This document shows positions 26,431 through 35,024 of a DNA stretch of 35,024 nt, piece after piece. The DNA is from Schoenoplectus triqueter (lineage: Eukaryota > Streptophyta > Magnoliopsida > Poales > Cyperaceae), in contig CAXKVV010000160.1 in assembly GCA_964058805.1 (NCBI GenBank), positions 1 through 35,024 on the forward strand, in the 5' to 3' direction. The stretch's first letter is position 1. Each line of letters opens with the position of its first letter. The translations under genes were made by a program, and so were the position numbers. Below the pieces are notes generated by a model. That model ran no database searches and had not been told where the DNA came from. It was given only the letters and a program-made list of their open reading frames with translations.

Positions 26431-29400
26431 ATGGCATCGAAATGCCATTTTACATTGCTCTGTTTCCTCTGTGTTTTCCTTGCCACCTCTGTCACGGCTC
26501 AAAACCCTACCTTTGCTTGTGACATTCAATCAACTCCGAGCTTGGCGAGTTACGAGTTTTGCAACACTTCATGGAGCTTTGCTGACAGGGCAACGGATCT
26601 GGTAAAGAGGCTCACATTGCAAGAGAAGATTGGGTTTTTGGTGAACAAGGCCATCGCGGTGTCGAGGCTCGGCATACCGAGCTATGAGTGGTGGTCGGAG
26701 GCATTGCATGGTGTTTCCTTTGTCGGGCCCGGTACACATTTCTCGTCTCTTGTTCCGGGAGCGACTAGTTTCCCAATGCCGATCCTCACCGCAGCTTCTT
26801 TCAATTCTTCTCTGTTTGAAGCCATTGGAAGGGTGAGTTCCTTATTACTTTCATTACATTTTTGTAAAGGTGGTTTCTCTCTTCCTTTTAATCTGCATTG
26901 GGATGTGTAGTTTTTTTTTTATGTATATTTGGTCGATATTCTCTTGCTGGTTGGGAGATTTCAATGTAGTTTATTTTTTTTCTTGTCTGATGTACAGTAG
27001 CGGATGGAGGATTTTGATGGGGGTAATTATTGAATTGTAATAATTTATCGGGTTTAAATTCATTAAATAAAAAATAATAATTTAATATATATTTTTACTA
27101 ATAAAAATATATTAAAATAATAATATTTTATATATTAAAAATAGCAACAAAATAAAGCTCAAAGTAATAGATAAAGTTGATGAACAAAGTTTTCGTTTAT
27201 GTAATTTTATATTTTGATATTTTTGTATAATTATTTTATTATGTACGATATTAAATATTTTTTTCTCAATAAAAATAATCAGATAATTCAGAGAGAGGCA
27301 AAAAAAAATTTCAGAGAGGACAAATTACTGAAAGTATTATCAAAAAAATTATTTTTCAAAATTGAGAGAAACACGTTTCCCCCGGACAACATTGGATAAA
27401 AAAATATAGTAGGCTGCCTACTACTAATAAAAAGTTAATGCAGTTTGTTTGGAAAATTTCTATGCTACAATACTATACGCCGTATATCAAAAGATGTACC
27501 CAGAGAATTAAAATAGCAACTTGATTTCTTTTATTTGTTTCTTTTCTTTTATATATGGGATGGGTTTCAATCTCTAGGTGAATTAATACTCGTGCTGCTA
27601 TTGGTCTGTTTGTAACTTTTCTTTTCTGAAATTAATAGTTACCGCTCAAGCTTTCCTGTCTGGCTGTCTCACCATTGTTGTAGCAATTATTCCTCCACTG
27701 CTTGGTTGGATTAAATACATTTGTGTGGGAGAAAAAAGCTTGAATTTTGTGTCATACCTTATTTCTAAAAAGTCAAAATATCTGTCAAAGAGCTTTGTAA
27801 GATCTGGTTCTCACAATGTGGGTCCTCAGTTTAGTTCAAGCAAGGAAAAAAATGATCAATCTACATCTATTACTTGTTAATAGTTAATACAAACCCTTTA
27901 TTCATTCTTGTGCACCTTGTTGATTTAAAACAACAGAATTTCTGAAGAACATTTATTAATATACAATTCTTAAAATAATTGTGAGGTCAATTTATGCACA
28001 ATTCTTAAAATAATTGCTTGTTGTACGACATTCAATTAACCAATTACTTTTTTAACTTGTCATTATTGGTTACACAACCTAATATGGGAAGGATATTAAA
28101 GGATTGTTTATGTGTATGTTAATAAATTCCTTGTGTGTCCAGTAGGTGATGAGTTATTTCAGCCTTTGTGTAAATCCTTTCCCTAGTGGCTGGGGCAATA
28201 TGGCCACCATATGTGGCCCCCACATTGCAATTAGTTGAGATGTCATTGTCTTTTGCGAGATTGATACCAGTGCAAGATAATGGTCCCTCCGCTCCAAGTT
28301 ATATCTGACAAGCTTTCTTAAGCAGAAAATAACAAAAAAGGATGTATTTGGTTTCTTCGTAGAAAAAAAATACAAAATCTGTTCACTGTTTGTACTTCTT
28401 TTCATCTGAGTTGGACCCTACTAAAATTACATGTACTAGAAAAAATTGGAAATTTTAAAATGTGGCAACTGTTATTTTCTAAAATTAATTTACGGTCCAC
28501 GTTTTATTAACACTTTTGTTACTGAAGTTGATTCACAACTTGGTAATTTTGGTAAAACAATACTCATCCATACATGCAACTTAATTGTACACAGGTCGTT
28601 TCAACAGAGGCTCGTGCAATGTACAATGTGGGTTTGGCGGGGCTGACGTACTGGAGCCCGAACATCAACATATTCCGCGACCCACGGTGGGGAAGAGGGC
28701 AGGAGACACCTGGTGAAGACCCGCTTTTGGCGAGCAAGTACGCTACAGGGTACGTCAAGGGCTTGCAAGAGACCGGCCACCCGGACACTCTCAAGGTTGC
28801 TGCTTGTTGCAAGCATTACACCGCCTACGATGTCGATAACTGGAAAGGGATTCAGCGTTACACCTTCAATGCCATTGTAAGTTTATTAAGGTCACATTCC
28901 TCCTTTTTCTTAGTTGGAGACTTGGAGATCTGTTTTCTTTTTCTTGGTTTATTTTGTACATATATTCTTCATCTTTTACCAAATAACTTTTTACAAATTT
29001 ATTAATTAACAAATGGTGTTTTTAGGACTAAATAACAACGGTACCTGAATATACTATAATTTATGGGTTCCATTCAATTATGACTGTGACACAAAATGAA
29101 CCCAGGGAAAAAAAATGGTGACAGCAGACCTCTGTACAACTTTTTAATGTTTTGCAAATTTATTGATTTTGCTTGAAGTAACAGGCAATCTGCTCTTTTT
29201 AGTGAGAGGAAAGTGACTATTAGTCATTAGCATTAGAAAATATCTGTTAATTAAGTGAAACGGGTAGTTCCTTTAAGTAGAAGTGGTAACTAGAATTGAT
29301 AGTGACAGTAAGGAAGTTAACTATCATGATTAGTTTGTCAAATCAACTTTGGTCATTTATTTATTATACGACGTTGTCACATTGATCTGAAGAATAATCT

Positions 29401-32400
29401 AAGCATCAAAATTAACCAAAAATAACCTCTGTTTCTTCCAGAGTTGCCATTTAAGGACAGTGAGAGAGTTTTCTCCGTTGGTTGCAATTACTTGAAAGTA
29501 TTTTCAATATATATATATATATATATATATATATTCTCTGAAGCTATAAATAGTAGAGGAACAGCATCAAATTGACAATGATGCATTGATGCTGTATGAT
29601 TTCCCAGATTATACTTTTTTTTAACAAAGGTAGACGTCGGTCTACATACAGATTTTAATAACCTAAAAAGATTCTTTAATTATTATTTTTTTTAGTTTCT
29701 AGCACATTGGTTCTTTCTGAAACGTTCTTTAATTTAAATCAATTCTCTACTTCACATGACTACGCCAACAGAAGCTTTCCCTATGCGTCAGAAAAATTAT
29801 ATTATAATGATAATATCTTCTTTGTTTCGAAACCACCGTAACAAAATCCATAGCCATATTTGTGTAAATTAATCATCCTATCATGGAAACATAATCACCT
29901 CTACTTAATAAATCTCCTTGGAATTCGCTCATCAGCCAATTCCAATTCAGCAATATTTTTATTAAAGCAGATCCTGGCAAAAGGAGCACCACACCAGCTA
30001 GCTGCTGCTGCTGGTAACAATATGCGATTCGTCGTCTCTTCTCGGTATAATTAATTTAGTGTATGGCCCCCACTCTGCAATTATCAAACAAACTCTCTCT
30101 AGAATTCGTGAAGTTTAATTCACTGTTGCACCATATATATATATGCTCATGTTTTCAGTTTCACACTGGTCGAATCGAACAGTGAAAAGTCAAGGGTCTA
30201 CTGTATATTAATTCTAGATGCTTTACAGAGGAGCAGGGCCCACTTAAATATAGGGTACATTTAGAGTGTTGTCTTATATCAGATTTGATTTTAGATCTGA
30301 TAGGTGAAAACCTTTTCTCCATAACTAATGCTTTGAAAAACATTTATTGATGCAATTGTATACCTTGGGTGGTACCGACTTGTTGTAGGTGAGCCAGCAA
30401 GACCTCGACGACACATTCCAGCCTCCATTCAAGAGTTGTGTGATAGATGGCAATGTGGCCAGTGTCATGTGCTCTTACAACCAGGTAAATGGCAAACCAA
30501 CATGTGCCGACAAGGACTTGCTCGCCGGTGTCATCAGAGGTGACTGGAAACTAAATGGGTATGTATAATGCATGAAATTAACATGGTGTACTTAGAATCA
30601 GTCTAAACTATGATAACACTTCTGGCTTATTGCAAAAATTTAGGCAAATTGTATATGAATTAGCTGATTGCATTGCACTGCCATGTTGGGTACCAACTCT
30701 GTTGGTACGATTTGATGGACCAGTCTGGTAGCTGATTTTCTTGAGGTTTTGCTTTGTTTGCTTTAAAAGAAAGACTTCAGCGCAATAATTATCATAGAAA
30801 GAAAACAAGCAGATGATTGTGCAGCTGTAAAGTGTAAACCTAACGACAGGCATAATAATATCAAATTCTAAGAATGGGACTGGGGCCTGCTTTAGATGTC
30901 AATAGTATCAGGCAGATAAGAGTAATGACCAATAAAGCACAAAAAAAATGGAATGCTTCAGACGCTTTTAATGGCATACAAGATGAAACAATAAAAAAGA
31001 ATTGTAAAGACATTTTATGTGACATGACTAGTTGTCAAAATCTAATTTCCCTGTCAACCCTCTTAACATTAATTGTAATTTAATAATTTCAGCTACATTG
31101 TTTCTGACTGTGATTCGGTTGATGTGCTTTACAATAACCAGCACTACACCAAAACACCAGAAGATGCAGCTGCTATTACCATTAAGTCAGGTAATTAGAT
31201 TTCCTTTTAACTTAAAGAATTTTCTGCTCAAGTTCGCTAAACTTAATTTACAGCTAAAGAGGTTTTGATCAACCCAATGGCGAGTTGTGGTTTGTGACGA
31301 GAAAGTATATCAATGCATTTAGTTTGCATCTGGACTTTACTGGACTTTGATGTCTAATAAGGACCTACATAATCTTTATCTAGAAAAGCAATGTTATACT
31401 TGAGAAATGCATGAAACTATCATGTTTGATAGCGACTGAAGTTTGGTACCTAGAATATTGCCAGGTTGTATTTGGAAGAAGAATAACTTCTAAGAATAAT
31501 GGCCACCATTCACTCAAAAAGAAACTTCATTCCTTATTCTGAGATATTTGCAAGTTATCTTGTTACCAAACACAACTCAATAATTTACCTATTTGTACAC
31601 CTAAGGGTCTCCAAGTGCTAACCCAGTAATGCGGGGCCAAGGGATTAGCCCATTATGTTCCTCTGTTTTTGGTCTGAATTTTGTGGTGAATGCTTAATTG
31701 GACACAGGAAAATATATAGCAAAGAAAAATGAGAGAAAAATAAATTTGAATGATGGATAATGTAAATTAACTCCTATATAGAGGTGATGTAATATATCTG
31801 GAAATTCAAATCTGACAGGCTTGGATCTAGACTGTGGGAATTTCTTGGGCCAACACACTCTGGCAGCCGTGCAGGGAGGAAAACTAGCGGAAGGTGACAT
31901 CAACAATGCCATAACCAACAACTTCATTGTGCAGATGCGGTTGGGGTTCTTTGACGGTGATCCGAGGAAACAACAGTACGGAGCCCTTGGGCCAAAGGAT
32001 GTGTGCACATCAGCGAATCAGGAGTTGGCACGTGAGGCGGCCCGTCAAGGCATTGTACTTCTAAAGAATGACAATGACGTATTACCGCTTTCTGCTAAGT
32101 CACTCAAATCGGTAGCTGTGATCGGACCTAATGCAAATGTTACACATACCATGATTGGCAACTATGAAGGTATTTAACAAGTAAATATCAGGGCTTATGG
32201 ATAAAAAAACTTGAAAAAATGAGTCAGTAATGGAAAGGAAATAGAGGACCCAACAAGCCATGTTCATTTAACAATTTTGGGTTGATACCGGCCCCTCTTT
32301 TGAAGAAACTTTTTCATTAGTTTTTTTTTTTGCATTAGTACAGTACAGAAAATTTAGTACAGTACAGAAAATATTGCATGGTTTGGTCTATTTGAAAATT

Positions 32401-33703
32401 TTGTTTTGGCACGTTTTGAATTCTTCTTGTAGGTACACCGTGCAGCTACATAACACCTTTGCAAGGTCTTGCTTCCTATGTCTCCACCGTTTACCAGCCT
32501 GGTTGCACCAATGTCGGTTGCTCTGGAAATAACCTTCAGCTAGACAATGCAAAATCAGCGGCTTCACAAGCCGATGCAACAGTGCTAATTGTCGGGGCTG
32601 ATCAATCAGTAGAGAGGGAGAGTTTGGATCGGGTCAGCCTCCTGCTTCCTGGCCAGCAAACAACATTGATTACAGAAGTAGCAAATGTTTCAAAGGGGCC
32701 GGTGATTCTTGTAATCATGTCCGGTGGCCCATTTGACATCTCATTTGCCAAAACGAGCTCTCAGATCCCAGCAATCCTCTGGATAGGTTATCCCGGAGAG
32801 AAAGGTGGAGGGGCCCTGGCTGATGTCCTTTTTGGTTCTCACAATCCCAGTAAGTGCTTAATATTGTCCTTTATGCTAAATGACATCCATCTTGCAAGAA
32901 TTACTTCAGACCTTTTAAGGTGGTTCATGTGCTTGTATTGGATCCATCTTTATTCTGCCACTTTCGTTTGATCTTGCTGCAATGATTTATTTTATTTTAT
33001 TTTTTATAATTGATCTTTAGTAGGTAAATTACCTTCTTAAATAATAACAGATGAAAAATAACATTCAACTTGCACCTCTTCTTAATGCTAAATTTCTACT
33101 TTTAATTATACATTTATTGTTTTTATTAACCCAGGTGGAAGGTTACCGGTAACATGGTACCCTGAGTCATTTACCAGTGTCCCCATGACTGACATGCGCA
33201 TGCGACCTGATACATCCAATGGCTATCCTGGTCGAACCTACCGTTTCTACACAGGAACCCCAATTTATTCCTTTGGGGATGGCTTAAGCTACACAACATA
33301 CAAGCATCGGCTCATCCAAGCTCCAAAAACTATCTACATGCCCCTAGAAGAAGGCCACACATGCTACTCAGAGCGATGCAAATCAATCGATGCCTTTGGA
33401 AATCAATGCCAGAATGCAGAGTTTGAAATCCGACTGCGCGTGCAAAACTCAGGTGCATTGTCGGGTGCACATACCGTGTTTCTCTTCACGACACCTCCTG
33501 CTGTGCACAATGCTCCACAAAAGCATTTGCTTGGATTTGAGAGGGTGTATTTAGGACCTCAAGGAGTAGGAGAAGTTACCTTCAAGCTTGATGCGTGCAA
33601 GGATTTGAGTGTGGTTGATGAGACTGGAAGCCGAAAGGTTGCACTAGGTGCGCACACACTCCATGTTGGTACCTTGAAGCATTCTTTGACAATGAGAGTG
33701 TAA
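26431..33703 (+). CDS. BXL1: Beta-D-xylosidase, glycoside hydrolase family 3, BXL1-like
   Basis: Seven exons: 26431-26832, 28595-28876, 30389-30558, 31093-31190, 31819-32169, 32433-32849 and 33135-33703 (TAA). All six introns are GT-AG and the join is 762 residues, the usual size for plant BXL enzymes. A secretion signal covers residues 1-23 (cut before Gln24). The GH3 N domain has WWSEALHGV (87-95), RDPRWGRG (162-169), KH at 207-208 and SDCDS with the likely nucleophile Asp290. The GH3 C domain carries [14 protein letters not shown], whose Glu497 is the probable acid/base. A fibronectin-III-like C-terminus closes it. The family releases xylose, and in some members arabinose, from cell-wall xylan and arabinan in the apoplast; BXL1 acts in secondary wall and seed mucilage remodelling. 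The start has a good context (AAAATGG). Nothing looks broken. BXL1 rather than another BXL is by overall resemblance. Confidence 0.93.
27000..27397. mobile_element. Possible degenerate small transposable element in xylosidase intron 1
   Basis: Starts GCGGATGGAGGATTTTGATG followed by GGGG and ends TTTCCCCCGGACAACATTGG followed by AT. The end is roughly the inverse complement of the start (GGATCC-like core plus a G/C run). The interior is AT-rich. Such ends recur in plant repeats near genes, but I cannot name a family. Confidence 0.3.
29507..29534. repeat. (AT)14 microsatellite in xylosidase intron 2
   Basis: Fourteen uninterrupted AT units. Confidence 0.95.
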
Positions 33704-34540
33704 ATTCAATTTGATGTTGATTTCACGGTTAATATGGGAGAAAAAGTTCTCCCTTTCATTGGTTAAGGCAATCTAATAAGCTACCAAGGTAGCTTACAAT
33801 TTGTAACCATTGTCAATTTTCTAGTTGATTGTTCTTCTTCTTCCTGTTTTTCATTGCTTCAAGGGAGGGTTAATTGTACGCATTCATATTAGTTTAAATT
33901 GAAAAGAAGAAAAAAAATAATCTCCTCAAACAACTGTCTTCCTAATTAAATACGAGGAATATCTGTCTTTTTTGCGAAAATTATATCGTGCTGCCAGCCT
34001 GCCACCAAGGTCTAAGAGGCATTTCATCGAACAGTTTCAGGGCCTTAGTTTTTTCCCCCAGAAATATGTGATTTAGAATGGATCTCCTACAGTTTATCTG
34101 GGCCACAACCTCCTCTACATAATTGTTCAGTCACCTCTATTAAATTTTGTTTCCAGAATTTTCTATTCGGATTCAGTCAGCTGTGGGGGGTCGACAACAT
34201 TAAACAAAGAATCAAGTCAAATATTCGTCCGTGAAATTTCATACAATTTTCATTCGCTACATCGTTTTACTTTAAAAAAGGTGCAAATTGTATTTTTCAA
34301 ATATGCAATACAGAATTGATATTCATTAGCTTGACCAAATGGGAGAGAACAAAGACAGCCTAATTAAATACCAGGAAAAGAAGGCACCAAGATAGACATG
34401 ATTCTTTTTCATACAAAATTATGGGGAACATGTCCCTCAGTTTGCAGAGGTATTTAAAAGATGCTGAATTATAACATTGGCAGCAGAGCTTCTTTATAAT
34501 TATAGTACTTGTGGCAAAATCTCATCCTACTCGACAATTT
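33704..34540. other. 3' flank of the xylosidase gene
   Basis: No further gene seen. The 3' untranslated region and poly(A) site should lie in the first few hundred bases. Only imperfect signals such as AATAAG near 33775 and T-rich stretches near 33800-33850 are visible. Confidence 0.5.
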
Positions 34541-34770
34541 CATCTGATTCGTTTGAATTTTCAACTCGATTCGATTTAAACCGGATCCGTTTCGTTTCGA
34601 CTCAATTCAAAATCAAATAATTTATAATTTAATGAAAATTAATTTAAATTTTAAAGAAGTCAATATGTGAATTAAACAGATCCGATACAATTTAATTTCT
34701 TAAAAAAAAATCAAATTGATCCGACCTAACTCACTGAATTTGAACCTGACCTGATGATCACACCTCTGGT
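34541..34770. repeat. Possible degenerate dispersed repeat
   Basis: Contains CTCGATTCGATTTAAACCGG and later GATCCGACCTAACTCACTGA, then GAACCTGACCTGATGATCAC. Strings of GATCCGACC/AACCTGACC type are common in old plant transposon remnants. No ends or duplications identified. Confidence 0.3.
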
Positions 34771-34957
34771 CCTTTTGTTGTGTGTTTTTTTGCATGCGCA
34801 ACGAAACCAGCTTTAGCCTATGTCTAAACATTCGTGCGACATAAGACTAAGATCTAAATTTATAATTGAGGTATATTGTGCATTTATAACTGAGGTAATA
34901 TTGCGCGTACAATTGGAATAACAATAATAGTACTAACAATTATGAGTGTAATAAACT

Positions 34958-34958
<1 letters not shown>

Positions 34959-35017
<59 letters not shown>
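34959..35017. repeat. TAA microsatellite at the window end
   Basis: About 19 uninterrupted ATA/TAA units ending in TAATGATTTTT. Confidence 0.95.
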
Positions 35018-35019
<2 letters not shown>

Positions 35020-35024
35020 TTTTT

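Noticed and set aside
26070..26522. Plus-strand ORF of 150 residues overlapping the xylosidase start
   Set aside because: Begins upstream of the TATA box and overlaps the signal peptide region in another frame; composition is that of a leader.
27214..27399. ORF of 61 residues in intron 1
   Set aside because: Lys/Phe/Asn-rich translation of AT-rich intron DNA.

Overview
The window is plant nuclear DNA. It holds a very large, young LTR retrotransposon of the Ty3/gypsy Tat (Ogre-like) lineage, followed by an intact intron-containing host gene for a GH3 beta-D-xylosidase of the BXL1 type. GT-AG introns, a signal-peptide GH3 enzyme with seven exons and Tat-type domains point to a flowering plant; I cannot name the species.

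Layout. 1-2042 is the 3' part of the left LTR, whose start lies outside the window. 2048-2066 is the primer binding site. 2144-9466 is one long Gag-Pol frame: coiled coil, gag domain, zinc finger, aspartic protease, a second coiled coil plus zinc finger, reverse transcriptase and a degenerate RNase H. A single in-frame UGA at 9464-9466 separates it from 9467-11272, which encodes the second (archaeal-type) RNase H and the integrase. 11273-21015 is a roughly 9.7 kb 3' region. It carries an antisense gene at 13005-16658 whose six exons join into an open frame of about 1,090 codons, with a plant-mobile-domain-like N-terminal half and a coiled-coil C-terminus. The rest is tandem duplications and short palindromic motifs. 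The right LTR ends at 24024; 21979-24024 matches the left LTR with 9 substitutions and 2 indels by my count. The element is roughly 25 kb if its start is the candidate I propose.

The most unusual structure is in the LTRs. About 1.3 kb (443-1723, repeated at 22424-23704) is packed with around 20 short hairpins in several families. Within each family the loop is nearly constant while the two stem arms change together, with G-U wobbles tolerated on the + strand. This looks like selection for RNA (or dyad DNA) structure. A further covarying hairpin occurs three times in the 3' internal region.

24025-26100 is AT-rich intergenic DNA. The xylosidase gene (ATG 26431, stop 33703) follows with two candidate TATA boxes and an upstream ORF in the longer leader. 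33704-35024 is 3' flank with a degenerate repeat and a terminal TAA microsatellite. The retrotransposon and the xylosidase have no evident functional link beyond proximity: the LTR end lies about 2.1 kb upstream of the nearest candidate TATA box.
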